Positions 38,401 through 47,120 of a stretch of DNA of 64,000 bases are shown here, piece by piece. Every line of letters starts with the position of its first letter. Position 1 is the first letter of the stretch. The stretch is from NCBI GenBank assembly GCA_026874595.1, contig CM049314.1, positions 70,446,300-70,510,299 on the forward strand. Reading direction: 5' to 3'. This DNA comes from Sipunculus nudus. Lineage: Eukaryota; Annelida; Sipuncula; Golfingiida; Sipunculidae. Position numbers and translations under genes: made by a program. A model generated the notes under the pieces. That model had not been told where the DNA came from. It did not search any database and saw only the letters and a program-made list of their open reading frames with translations.

Positions 38401-38823
38401 GTTCCAACTCCATTGTATATGAGAAAAATAAACATTTCGGGGAAGTTGCCAAAAGCTGGCTGTACATTTCATGTGATATTATCGACAAGATTGATAGATA
38501 TTATTGATAAATCAATGCAGGTTTTCTGGGACATACAAACAAACAGACAGGACAATTTTAGTAGTAATTAGAAGAAGATAGATAGATATAGATAGATAGA
38601 TTGAGAGGGATTCTGCCAGGGATGCTGCAAAAACATATACGTACTCACCTGGTTGTTTTGACCTTGGTCTGGTCTGAGAGTCTGTGTGGTTCACCTGGTA
38701 CAAACGTCAGAAGTTGGCAGAAAATTAAATAACCTGAAAACACTATTGGAATTCGGAGGTAATCCATTTTGTACGCTGGATCATTAATTATGCAATACCC
38801 TTTCAAACTTCGAAACTCAAGTT
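22786..38823 (-). CDS. Glycine-receptor-like anionic Cys-loop ligand-gated channel, copy B (complete, 9 coding exons)
   Basis: Predicted plasma-membrane pentameric chloride channel gated by an amino-acid transmitter. Coding exons (minus strand, first to last): 38649-38767, 30831-30895, 30031-30098, 29330-29556, 28423-28505, 27092-27226, 26177-26382, 24917-25165, 22786-22938. They sum to 1305 nt, i.e. 434 residues plus stop, and every junction keeps phase. Seen: signal peptide about 1-25; WVPDLFF in the ligand domain; a 13-residue Cys loop between C167 and C181 containing FPFD; a second cysteine pair C226/C238, as in GlyR and GluCl; TM1 about 251-273; PAR at 279-281 before TM2, the anion-selectivity signature; TM3 about 310-333; a short basic cytoplasmic loop; TM4 about 412-434 ending at the stop. 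Exon lengths of 68 and 83 nt resemble the known GlyR layout. The exon 8 donor is GTTTGT; a nearby GTGAGT would break the phase into exon 9. The ligand cannot be told: glycine, GABA and glutamate are all possible. Confidence 0.9.
23600..23830. mobile_element. Diverged partial copy of the CAGCGG MITE
   Basis: It shares the internal stretch (cattggtctgattacaat and the aaagcagc...ttacaacgatgg end) with the elements at 404 and 27666. The left end is not clear. It lies in the intron between channel exons 8 and 9. Confidence 0.4.
24449..24515. repeat. (AT)n microsatellite
   Basis: About 66 bp of pure AT in the intron between channel exons 8 and 9. Confidence 0.95.
27256..27530. repeat. Complex AAT/ATT microsatellite
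   Basis: About 275 bp of (AAT)n passing into (ATT)n, immediately upstream of the channel exon 6 acceptor. The corresponding tract in unit A (130-245) marks the left duplication boundary. Confidence 0.9.
27666..27965. mobile_element. MITE with ~53-bp terminal inverted repeats (unit B)
   Basis: Counterpart of the element at 404-694, about 300 bp, lying between channel exons 5 and 6. The two TIR arms match over about 53 bp with a few mismatches. Short ORFs across it are incidental. Confidence 0.7.
30706..30758. repeat. (AT)n microsatellite, unit B
   Basis: About 53 bp of AT, orthologous to 2504-2565. Confidence 0.95.
31893..33166 (-). other. LINE 3'UTR
   Basis: A gene-free stretch between the ORF2 stop and the ATT tail. 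It contains an (AT)n tract at 32437-32477 and two short direct repeats near 32960-33030 and 33060-33130 (GAGGATAAACCTGG and GGGAATAAACCTGG with their surroundings). Confidence 0.7.
32437..32477. repeat. (AT)n microsatellite in the LINE 3'UTR
   Basis: About 41 bp of AT. It lies inside the element and probably arose there. Confidence 0.9.
33167..36745 (-). CDS. LINE ORF2: endonuclease-reverse transcriptase polyprotein (1192 aa)
   Basis: It drives target-primed reverse transcription of the element RNA. An APE-like endonuclease occupies about residues 10-300: an early Asn, a CETK glutamate, GDFNAR, then a terminal SDVHKP in place of the usual SDH. The reverse transcriptase spans about 560-870: FIDYKKAFD near 685, the [13 protein letters not shown] block, and the catalytic YADDT near 803. 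The C-terminal region has a Cys/His cluster (CTLCN...[10 protein letters not shown]) near 1125-1145, seen in several invertebrate LINEs. The frame is uninterrupted over 3.6 kb, which argues for recent insertion. ORF1 lies just upstream. The first Met is taken as start; a downstream Met is possible. Confidence 0.93.
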   Translation of the reverse strand: MCLDHCYANDFNNVQIRILGLNVCGLKSKLNYGILDKYVQAFDLVGLCETKTDEIDIDCLPNFKPLVMPKKCNSHRHGGVHGICLFVRENYFKSVHFLHNTCSENVLWVKLSIDTSKTEYILGIVYLPCESSVHFQENCFNDIADDIVFLKSKYNKPFILIGDFNARTGLLDDFIEDENAEIIDNFNFDEYDVPCSKSKIESLGINTSRCNKDKGTNKNGRNLIDLCKTCDLKIVNGRLGADQEGEFTCQNTQGNSVVDYVVASSCLFPEIKSFKIENYDSFLSDVHKPVSITIRTGYPCQALTDSANNYETDLPEDNVKNFSAVKVKSRWQNHLVGDYISAFKPDIILDLELELEKIDPTAMTQEKIDKLARDLCKILIKPAEQVGITKSLYLGKKKANKCMTRKHEHKPWFNKDCETKRNDYFKAKNNWEKAKTPETRLLYKQKCKEYKTFIKRVQKNYYSAVHINLRNLKSTNPKEYWKTINSACSTQNKSGNINMETFVNHFKNLGNKKCTNENTSSETFNPESAGHTINEFINGCFTVEEVVPIIRKLKNNKASGVDNILNEFIKNCPQKVVHIIVKMFNIVLETGLVPDDWCTGIIQPIYKKKGATDNPDNYRGITLLSCLGKLFTATLNVRLANYIDACGIMGDEQAGFREGYSTLDHIFVLHSLLELYMHNKRRVFCAFIDYKKAFDLIDRSSLWYKLINNGINGKLLTVIYNMYKNAKSCIKNGRLLSDSFSCNVGVRQGENLSPLLFAIYLNDFEFFISRSYNGLGLLADTLRSNLSDDDTELFLRLYALLYADDTIVMAESPEDLQTALNAVHDYCGKWNLSVNTEKTKVVIFAKGKVRSFPSFSFGNEMLEVVDEYVYLGTMFNYNGLFHKAINKQVNKAKPAMFSLITKASKLKLPIDLQCELFDSLVIPILLYGSEIWGFQNLNQIAIFEKKFFKKLLRMNKNTTNCMVYGEIGRTPITSLVERRMINFWIRLLEGRQSKLSSIMFKLQKSMFDKTTFKPKWASKIKDILDKCGYSNMWDEGHNVNKKWLKKSIELRLHDMSQQNLQNEIAELKSCCSYRIFKKNLGFEKYLNILNFADRIALTKFRCANHKLPASNSNPDHLTGSKACTLCNMNEQGDEFHYLFICPEFRQERLNYINQYYRTRPNTLKMHELFSVTDQLQLSNLAKFAKKIISKFS
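36839..37768 (-). CDS. LINE ORF1: RNA-binding chaperone-like protein (309 aa)
   Basis: A likely nucleic-acid-binding partner of the ORF2 protein in the retrotransposon RNP. An N-terminal Ala/Thr-rich part is followed by a charged, heptad-like coiled coil (about residues 115-160, many Glu, Lys and Gln). Then comes an RRM-like block beginning [10 protein letters not shown] and continuing through [18 protein letters not shown], and a basic C-terminal part. This order is known from L1- and CR1-type ORF1 proteins. A second Met at codon 19 (MATNANRF) may be the true start, since the first 18 residues lie in repeat-rich leader. No frameshift is seen. Confidence 0.82.
   Translation of the reverse strand: MAHYHIIIRACGPLQLSKMATNANRFEKLTETNDSGDDILLSNVTEAVHDAVKASLGELNIVSNGNKSKKPSKATSGATIGDIVAQVIGQVQPVLVEALTSAVTTAVATSAKQLFTDIKTEITKELEQSRKEIVLLRKELQKQKFEYDRLEQYSRKENVRIVGVAESDNENTNSIVMNIGKAIGVDIKPEDISVSHRLPGRGEKRPIIVKFVRRDTKTMLMKNKRKLRNTSAHKHLFLNDDLTQLRSKMVYELKKDTNVKKVWTIDGKIFLIFMEGGKETKKVIESPDDLLQIGWNEEKLVESGLFNTC
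37780..37945 (-). repeat. LINE 5'UTR repeated modules
   Basis: Two imperfect modules with GAGCAGCGGGGCCAT (or relatives), TAGAG, then GGTACCAGTCT or GGAACCAGTCT, next to GATGGCGTTGTACGCC. A related block occurs inverted at 38262-38410 and, diverged, at about 3560-3640. Confidence 0.6.
38262..38410 (+). repeat. Inverted copy of LINE 5'UTR-like module
   Basis: The plus strand reads like the complement of 37830-37935: ACCAGTCTGCC, GATGGCGTTGTACGCC, CTCTATGATTGGC, GCCATAATAGAGC. Unit A holds the same module at about 3560-3640 without any LINE. Confidence 0.6.
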
Positions 38824-39377
38824 CTGAAAATAGATGAAAAGTTCCAAATATTTCATATTAGTATCTTTCAAGTTTCTGTTACGTTTGAAGTATTTAATTC
38901 CCCAGTGGATCGGTATTGCTAATTAGATATGGGAGAGGTTGAAAGGTCACGTGACAGATTTTTATTTTCGTAAGTTATTTGTTAATGATTTCAGGCTTAA
39001 GGATTGCATATTGCCTCATCCACTTAAGCCATGTATATATTGACAAAAATTCAAGGCAATTTACAAATTGAAAATTTATTTTACAGATCGACTTAAATGT
39101 GATTTTAATTTCATATTACTACATTTATCATAAAAAATTCATGTATTTCACAAGGTATTGCGATCCTATATGTTCAACCCTGTAGAAAATCACAACTATA
39201 ATGTTACGTACGTTTCAAATAAATTTCATTGAAATTTTGAGTTAGGGTGAGCTATAGGCTACAGAACAGATATTTAAATTGTGTGTTCATAGGTTAAACG
39301 TAGATTATGCATGAAAGTGTCAATGGAGGTATGCGCTCTTATGGTACTCACATACTTAAAATCTCTGAAATTATAAA

Positions 39378-40033
39378 CAGGCCGTCTGTATGGGGGTCTG
39401 TATTTCAGTACAAGTACAAATACCTCAGCTTTTGACATGTCTAAGTACAGAAATTGTTAGATGTACATGAGTACAAGTATTAGTACAGGAGTCTTTTTGG
39501 TTCTGTGAGGACATTTTAAGTTATAAAGATTAAGCTGCTAAGCAGTGCAGTGAAAGCACAAACTTGACTTTGTACCCTGACCAATGTTTGCACGCAATAT
39601 ATACTGTGTAGAAAACCCATATCAAACTGACCAAAAAAACATCAGTACACGAAATATGTCTGACTAGATATGCCATCTGTGTTGTGTACATGAGTTGTCC
39701 AGGGGTGTGTTTGTAATATTAGCTAGTCATCACCTTTCAAGCTTCAGAGTTATAATATGAGCAGTTATGATGAAATCTAGCGGGCAACAACTTTCTATTA
39801 GTCTGTCATCGTGCGAAGATATTCTGAACATCTTAAGTAGATATGTTTTTTTTTGGTTTAAATCTTGTACTTGACTAGTACTTTTTTACAAGTACATTTC
39901 TGGCAAGTACAAGTAGAGTACAAGTACTGTACTTGATTAAAAGTGCCAAGTACTATAGTACAGAGTAAATACTCGGATATTTTTACTTAAGTACAAACAC
40001 CAAGTACAAGTACATGTACTAGATCCGAGCCTG
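39378..40033. mobile_element. hAT-like non-autonomous element (unit B)
   Basis: Counterpart of the 4526-5223 element, starting CAGGC and ending GAGCCTG, with flanks attataaa and attaaaac. It is internally diverged, with a deletion and an unrelated insertion of about 100 bp, but keeps the AGTACAAGTAC motifs. Confidence 0.5.
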
Positions 40034-40096
40034 ATTAAAACATAACACCAAATCTGTGGTTTAAAAAAAGTGGGCATGAACTATGCAGTCTCTTAC

Positions 40097-40153
40097 CTGT
40101 AGCTTTGGCAGATCAATGTCGGGAGCTGAGAAAAGCTTCTTGACATCAGCTGC
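40097..40153 (-). other. Candidate 5' exon of channel copy B
   Basis: A 57-nt segment bounded by a CTTTTAG acceptor and a CTACAG|GTAAGA donor, upstream of coding exon 1, whose own acceptor ends at 38824. It is open in one frame (19 codons). The copy A counterpart near 5286-5344 keeps the donor but carries indels that are not multiples of three, which argues for 5'UTR rather than coding. Confidence 0.35.
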
Positions 40154-40616
40154 CTAAAAGCGTACATAAATGCTTATAATATTGTTTCACCAGTCGGATT
40201 AGTTTGATTATAAATATTTAAAAATAAGAAATATTATTCGGTCGCCCTGACAACGTGTCAGAACTTCTCTTTTTGTTTCATCCGGTGTGTTTCTGATTTT
40301 AACTCAACGTAGTCAGAAATTCATACCAGCCGCTAGACAATGCACGTTGACGATTTATAACAGAACCGTTCCACACAACAGATGGTCAGGCTGGACACAA
40401 CATTTATCGTATCCTCAAACTTTGTATTGATTATTTTTACTAATAGGTTTGAAAATACTGTAATGTTTGTACCAGTTCACTAAATTAGTCTCGGTAGGCT
40501 TGTAAAACACAGTTAGGCCGATAACACTGGTACTCCTTCATAAGTTATTCAGAACGTTAACACCAGATAACACCCAAAACAGTTCCTTGTCACGCTAGAC
40601 AGCTATGGTGCTTTTT

Positions 40617-43347
40617 TAAGCGAACCTGTGAGCATATTCGATTGCGCGGCGGCGTCCGTCCAGCGTGCGCCGTCCTTTGTACGTTAACCTTTGATGTCCC
40701 CCAGACCGTTAGAGATAACGCCAAATCTTGTCGAAGAGTCAATCGCATGTCAAATCGAATTGGAATTTGCTATATGCATTTACTTTGATTTAATAGAGAA
40801 AAAGCTTAAAAACTTTTAAAAAATCTTCTTGTCCGAAACTGTCCGGCCAAATATTATAGAGAAATAATATCTGAAACTATCTTTCCCAAGTGTGTTCGAA
40901 TGATTCCAGTTTGGAGAATTTTAGCCGAGTTACAGAAAGTTGAACTTAGTCATTTGGCAAAAAAAAGGGTAGTAAAATTACAATATCAGAAACGGCTGAG
41001 AGCCACCTGCATCAACCTTTTCTGTACAACGGTCATCGATGATAAGTACATTAACCCATAATTTCTCAGGAATAGCAAGAGCAAGCACCCAACAATTCTT
41101 TGTGCAAAAATCTGTCATATATCAAATGTTCTGGGATTGGGTGTTTTGTTGCGCCACCTGCATTAACTGGAAAAAAAGCTTAAAAAACTTTGAAAATCTT
41201 GAAAATCTTTTTCTCTGAAATCATTCAACTCAATTAATCAATATTTCACAGAAAAACATTTCCAGATGTTAGTTCTCTCATGTTTGTGCAAATGGTTTGG
41301 GTTTGATGAGTTTTGGCCGAGTTACAGGAATTTTAACTTAGCCTTTTGGGCAAGTAAGCACACTGACATAAGAATCTTAGAAATCAGAGGAGCTAGCATC
41401 ACAAAGTTTTGTGTAAATATTGGTCACATGACTCATACTTGAAATTGCAGTTTTTGTGGGGACACCTACATCGCCGTGTTTAAAAAAACTAATAATTTTA
41501 ATCTATTTCAATTTAAAAATCTTTTTACAATGAAACTGTAAAGCTGAATCGTTTATTTTTTTCACAAGAATTATCCTAGGGTAGGGCTGTTGATATTGTA
41601 CAAGAATAGATTGGGTTTGTTGATTTTTGGTAGAGTCATAGAAAGCTGAAGTTGGTCTTCGGCCATTAGTAAGCCTATTTAAAACTAGGGACCGTCTTCT
41701 CCTGGTAAACAGTTGTTTTAACTTCTGTAATATTACACAAAAATGATTTGTCCTTGTTCAAGTTTACTAAACTGATTTTTTTGCAGAATTATTGGACCTT
41801 TAGTCCTTTAACAATGAAAAGACTACATCTTTTATAATTCTAAACATTTTGATAAAAAAAAGTCTTATGGATATGTAGCCAAAGTCTGTCAGTATGTGTA
41901 AACAGACTTACCTAGAGGCCACGATTAAGTCTGTATTTATAAAAAGCTTGGCAGACTGCCAACTATTTCAGATTTGGCAAAAGGCCAAAGGTCAGTCTGG
42001 ATCTATTTATAGCTTTGGTCCACTGCCAACCGTGTCAGATTATGCAACAAGTCAAGACTCCACTCAGTGCATCCAGGAACAGGTCAAGAGTTAACTCAGT
42101 GCAGCCAAGTGCAAATCAAGAGTTCACTCAGTGCAGTAGCTGGAGCAAGCAATTTGTTCCGGTTCACTCGGGGCAACTACTTTTCTCACTTAAGCCTGTT
42201 TAGCCAAGTTCACCTATGTGGTGCTACCCGCCAAGTGTATGTCAAATGGAATTTCAAAAAGAAATTAAATTAGTTATACGGTGCATTAACAGGTCAGGTT
42301 ATATTAATTTGGAACATCAAATCATAAATTGTAGTCAGAGAGACGGAGTTGATAATATTTGGTAAAGTTATATGTTGTTGTTGTCATCCGGATTGTTATT
42401 ACAGTTCCAAGGAGGCTTGTGGATTATTTGTTTATCATGTAAGCAAATGGACTTACTGTACCATGTGTTATTATAATAACATGACAGAAGGTTCTAGAGA
42501 ATTAAGGCAATGTGTAATTTCCAATAGGTAAAATCCAGAAAATCCCGAAGGTGCTGGTCCTGACGGGAAAAGACCTGATCTTTCTAGAGACGTCTAGAAG
42601 TGTCGGCTACCCAGATATAAATAGGTGGTGTCAAGGCCGCTTAGTCAGTGAATGAATTTGGAAGCTAACGTCAACTGATGACAGGTCGTGTTATATCAAC
42701 GACATATTAGGTATACCCCAAGCTGGGTGTAGTTGTAAAATACCGCGAGGACATTATTATTCCTGGAGACAGTACATAAATTCACAGCCGAACAGGGCGT
42801 TAGAAGATTTCGTGACTTGTACTTTGTTGAAGACATTGTCATTGTGAGTTGGGAGCCAGTCAACGACGACGGTGGCCAATTGTTGGATGTAACCGGATTA
42901 AACGTGTGTTTTTCCATATTTTGGACTTTTCAGAGTAAAAAAAAAACCCTCGAGAATATATCTCCGCTGCGTGTGTGGTGTGACAACCTGACTCAAGAGA
43001 TGTTTGATGTATTAATATTATATTGTCCTGATATTTTGACTTGTCCATGCATCTTTGACGGCTTTCTTTTTCACAAGACTAGTGTCACCACCTACAATGA
43101 CTTTAGCACAGTGTATGAGCTTGCTTATTTATCTGGAGGGATTTGATATATCAGCCTAAAAAATCATGCATATTTATACATATCGGATATATTTGTCGTA
43201 TACAACACTAGTGTGCCACCTACAATAGTTCCTGCACAGTTTATGTCCCTGTTTATTTCTCAGGAGGGGTTTGACACATACACTTGAAAAGTAATGGCCC
43301 AACATTGATGCATTACACTTGGTGTATATCCCATTGCACAGGTTCGC
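40617..43347. mobile_element. ~2.7-kb repeat with GCGAACCTGTG-type inverted ends (unit B)
   Basis: The left end is AAGCGAACCTGTG; the right end is CACAGGTTCGCATTAGG. It is the duplicate of the 5783-8540 element, and a third, shorter relative is at 16309-18475. It is non-coding. Confidence 0.55.
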
Positions 43348-43857
43348 ATTAGGCCTGTATACTTTGTTCACAACTAGAAAACCTCTTTCATGACAACATA
43401 GGTAAATTTGGTGTTAATACAGTAATGTTATATTGGTAAATAATTTTATAATAATTTTGTTATTATCTTCATTTACTTCATAATGAAGCAGAGAAATGGT
43501 GAATTGTTAATATGATATTTCCGTTTTATACCAGAGGTATGATTTTACGTGAACTATTGTGGTTGATTTAATATTAAATATTTAATATTCGCAAGGTTGA
43601 ATTTTCGCGATTTTCAATAGAGGATTCCATTTTTGCCATGACACCATAAATTCACATATCATATTTATGGTGTATATTAGGTACGTCTTTTTGTTAATTA
43701 AAAATGTCTGTGAATATTTTTACTTATTTTTTTTACTTTTGGGGGCGCTTATGTGTGTATGTCATTTTGTTTATAAATCCCGTGTCCCTATATATGCATA
43801 CTATAAATAATGTCAACTTTTCATGAAAGCAGATAGCTCCTTATTTATATGACTTAC

Positions 43858-44080
43858 CAGGTATGGATGCGCTTGAGATGCCAGATAGGAAATAGTCAAA
43901 TCCATGCAAGCAGGCCTTATTTACTATCACGTTTTTATCACACATGTCCAGTGTCTTCATAGAAAGTAAATAAAAGGTTGACTTTTGCTTCGATCTGTTT
44001 AGTGGAATGTGATATATGATATATACAAGTGAAATATGCGTTAGTAATGTATAATGGTGATTTTCATAATAATGAAAATG
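43858..44080 (-). other. Candidate upstream 5'UTR exon, channel copy B
   Basis: A strong donor CTG|GTAAGTC with exon end at 43858 is conserved in the duplicated counterpart. The copy A frame is open, but the copy B frame has an early stop, so it is probably untranslated. The right-hand boundary (5' end) is not determined and is approximate. Confidence 0.3.
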
Positions 44081-44254
44081 TTGCTTTATTTCTTAAATAT
44101 TGCCCCCTAATTTCTATTTGTTTTCTCATATATTTAGATCAATAGGAAAAGGATATCCAATCTATGAAAATTGGCAGGACTGAAGGGCGCTTATTCTGTC
44201 ACCTATAACAGTTGTGATGTTTAAATGAGTTCATGAGCAGTCCCTGTATAATAT

Positions 44255-44888
44255 AGACTAGGTCTCACCTACTTCGTCCTTCTATGAGGTCACACGGTTC
44301 AGCTACTACATGCCAGAACGTCGCAGTGTCGGGAATGAACGTGATAAAAAAAGACGCGTTATCGTGACGTTAATGGCACGTTCTCCCCACGGTATTCCAA
44401 GTCCATCCACGATGCCGCTACGGCATTGGAACTGTTATAACCACGTTCTCCTACGGTAAACCGTGGCTTGCAGTAAAAGAACGTATGTAGGCCCCGTTCT
44501 TCCCAGTGCTTGCCATGTTCTCGCTACGGTCCTGATGGTGCTATACACCTTCTCCTACGGCAGTGTCACGGTAATCACGTTCAGTCACATTTTCCTACGT
44601 TATCCTACGGCAACTGAGCACGTTCTTAGGTGACAAAGAGGATTTAGTGGCGCAGCTCCCAGAGTCTGACACTCCAAGTCTGTTCGATCCAGGGTACCAT
44701 TACATGGGGGCATATTTCTATGTCAGGGACAACGTTCTGTCCCGTTCGTTTTGAACATTTCAAAACAAACGTTGACCTCGCACGGCCATCTACGATCATT
44801 CACTTTCTTCTTTATTGTCCTACGGTAAGGGGCACGTCTTATCAAGAACGTGATGAACCGTAGACAGAAGTAAGTGAGACCTGGGCTT
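44255..44888. mobile_element. TIR element with CTACGGTA motifs (unit B, complete)
   Basis: The left end AGACTAGGTCTCACCTAC and the right end AGTGAGACCTGGGCT are inverted relatives. It is about 634 bp and full of short CTACGG/CCGTAG inverted pairs. It contains a tRNA-like B box near 44683. It is non-coding and lies just upstream of the candidate first exon of channel copy B. Confidence 0.5.
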
Positions 44889-44889
44889 T

Positions 44890-45632
44890 AATCGACATCT
44901 GACAAATTAGAATTGTTTGACCTAACTCTAAAACCTGAGGTCCTTAAACTATATTTTGAATTTGTTCATTAATATTTAGGTAGTATGGATCAATGCCTGA
45001 ATCATCAATTCACCAGTTATTCTGATTCTTGTAAACTTCACTCGATGAAAGACTCAAAACGATTGTGAGATAACAAATACACTATGTATTGAATGCATTA
45101 ACTCGAAAGTAAATTTTGGGAAAGATCAAAGAAAATCCAATTAAACTTTTATAAATTAATAATATGACTTAAGATTCATATCAAAGGTACGTCCTTTATT
45201 GAACTTTTTAAATAATCCTTAATTAGTCACAGTTATCTTATTTTTCGATGTCCTGACATATATACCTTTCAGACTGTATTAGGTGAGCTTGTTTTACCAT
45301 AGTTTATAAGCGTCTGGGAACTGAGGGAGAGGTAATGTCAAATCCAGAAAAATATCTTTAATAGTGGAAAAATAAAAACGTTTCCAGCAATGTCCCCCTT
45401 CCACATTCTCCCTAATCGAGAGACCCTTGAACACAATTAGATTTACGTCTCCGTCAATTTACAAATTGTTAAGTATATAAAAGTTATATTTCCTGCGGCG
45501 TTTTTGCGTAGGTATCTAAAAGAAAACATTTGAATGGGATTTTGAATATTTAAGTTAATGCGGCAAGTTTATTTTTGTAATTTTCAGTTAACGCCTCGGA
45601 TCTACGAAATAGGGAAAAGAAGAAAAATTTAA
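44890..45632. other. Gene-free interval
   Basis: AT-rich sequence. Only a minus-strand AATAAA at 45568-45573, about 60 nt beyond the stop of the next candidate exon, is worth noting. Confidence 0.4.
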
Positions 45633-45914
45633 CTAAAAAAAATATAAGTACCAATAATCATAATATGAATTTATGACTTTTAATTCTGCATTTACGTTTA
45701 ATCTCAACCTTTCCCGTGTTTTCTTAACCATGCATATATATAGTCCGTCATTCATTCGTAGATTATTGTCGACAGGGGTCGCAGGCGGGCTAGGAGGATG
45801 AATCCCTTCAAATGAATATGGCAAGGTGTTGAATTGCTTGTCTTGCATCCCTGTGACAGATGTCAGACTACTCGGGACCCTAAACCAGTTGATTGCATCA
45901 CGGAAGTTTGCATC
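45633..45914 (-). CDS. Candidate 3'-terminal exon of an unidentified gene
   Basis: An ATTTTCAG acceptor at 45915 opens a phase-0 frame of 93 codons ending in a stop at 45633, with an AATAAA about 60 nt downstream. The predicted product has a Pro-rich patch (HPPSPPATPVDNN), a DGLYICMVKK segment and an aromatic C terminus. No domain recognised. Upstream exons would lie to the right, where a decayed retrotransposon begins, and I could not identify them. Coding status is inference from splice site, open length and composition. Confidence 0.38.
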   Translation of the reverse strand, partial: DANFRDAINWFRVPSSLTSVTGMQDKQFNTLPYSFEGIHPPSPPATPVDNNLRMNDGLYICMVKKTRERLRLNVNAELKVINSYYDYWYLYFF

Positions 45915-46254
45915 CTGAAAATCATGACTAACAAAAGTTTCGCTGTATAAATCTAGTATTTACTGTGCTACAACCAGAGCAATGCTAAACTGGGAATGAA
46001 TTGTTCACAAATGCGTCTCCATATTTTTTACATGAGGAATGTTACGTAGATTCCCTACATCATAACCTAACGCATTCATTTTAGAACACAGTCACTGTCC
46101 TGTTCACGAATGAATTACAAACCTCCAAGCTTCTAGGCATACTACAGTCCTTGTCCAGTAACCTGCAACCGAGAGCCGCGTTCTCATGCTCAAGAAGACA
46201 GAGATCCTTCTGTACTACAGTAGGGTTTTATTTTTCAATTGTTCATTCAATAAT

Positions 46255-46380
46255 AATTGTCTTTCTTTTTCCCTTTCAATCTGCAGTTTAAGGTAGTCCG
46301 TGGACAGAGCGCTCACAAGAGGTGAATCATTTAGCGAGGTCCTCACAGCGGCAGGTTCGAATCCTGTCGTATCATGGTCT
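46255..46380 (+). repeat. tRNA-like SINE head or tRNA pseudogene
   Basis: TAGTCCGTGGAC and the B box GGTTCGAATCCTG are spaced as in tRNA-derived SINEs. No complete cloverleaf could be drawn. Confidence 0.35.
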
Positions 46381-46785
46381 ACCTCGAACAATGGCTCAAT
46401 GTCTCATTTTGCTACATATTGTCCCCCATGTCTCTTGATGGGACGAAAACACTTCAAACATTTTCTATCCATAACTCGAGAATTATCCGCACACACTAGA
46501 AAATTCTAATAATTTTCACCAACTAGTAGGATTTCAACACGACAAAGTCAGCCGAAAATTAATGCGGGCATCGCTGGTTAGCCGTACAGCTGAAATTACC
46601 ACACAATGAGCAACAGAGTGCATTTACGTGCCCCCTGGCTGCGTGACGTAATACCGGCACGCTTCACTGCACAAGACAGTCCTTTACGTGCTTCCATTCT
46701 CCAACATTATTTCATTCATAAGCAGTAAAACTAATATACACTATTTTTTTGTGGCCGAACAACACAGGTATACGCTCCGCTTCGG

Positions 46786-47120
46786 CCTTTTGAAATCAAA
46801 ATCTAAACAAAAGGCCTCACTCACACCTCCTGTTGGGTCTTCCGGGGCTGGCATAAAACACAGAACGCGGAACTGGAGCTAAAATTAAATTTTAACAAAT
46901 AAATTTTATTACTAAAATTTATGACATGACAGATTCATCTTTTTAAAAATATTAACACATTTCATATCTGTGTTCCGTTCCGTTCCGAAAATTAGGCCCT
47001 TGTTCCGCGTTCCGCGTTTTGTGTTCCGTTCCATTCCGTATGTTAGACCGGCCCCGGAAAACCCCCGGGAGGTGTGAGTGAGGCTTTTTGTATTGACTTT
47101 GCCGAACTGATTTCAAAAGG
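46786..47120. repeat. Inverted repeat, ~70-bp arms
   Basis: The arms 46786-46853 and 47047-47120 share GCCTCACTCACACCTCC and CTTTTGAAATCA and their complements. The 193-bp loop contains a TTCCG-rich tract (GTTCCGTTCCG, GTTCCGCGTTCCGCG). Confidence 0.7.

Larger units (their letters stand above)
27540..44650. repeat. Segmental duplication, unit B
   Basis: Partner of unit A in the same orientation. It is longer mainly because about 6.5 kb (31.79-38.29 kb, including a LINE) is present only here, and because the exon 5 to exon 4 interval is larger (about 0.8 kb against 0.24 kb). The functional channel exons 6-9 lie outside the shared segment to the left. Confidence 0.85.
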
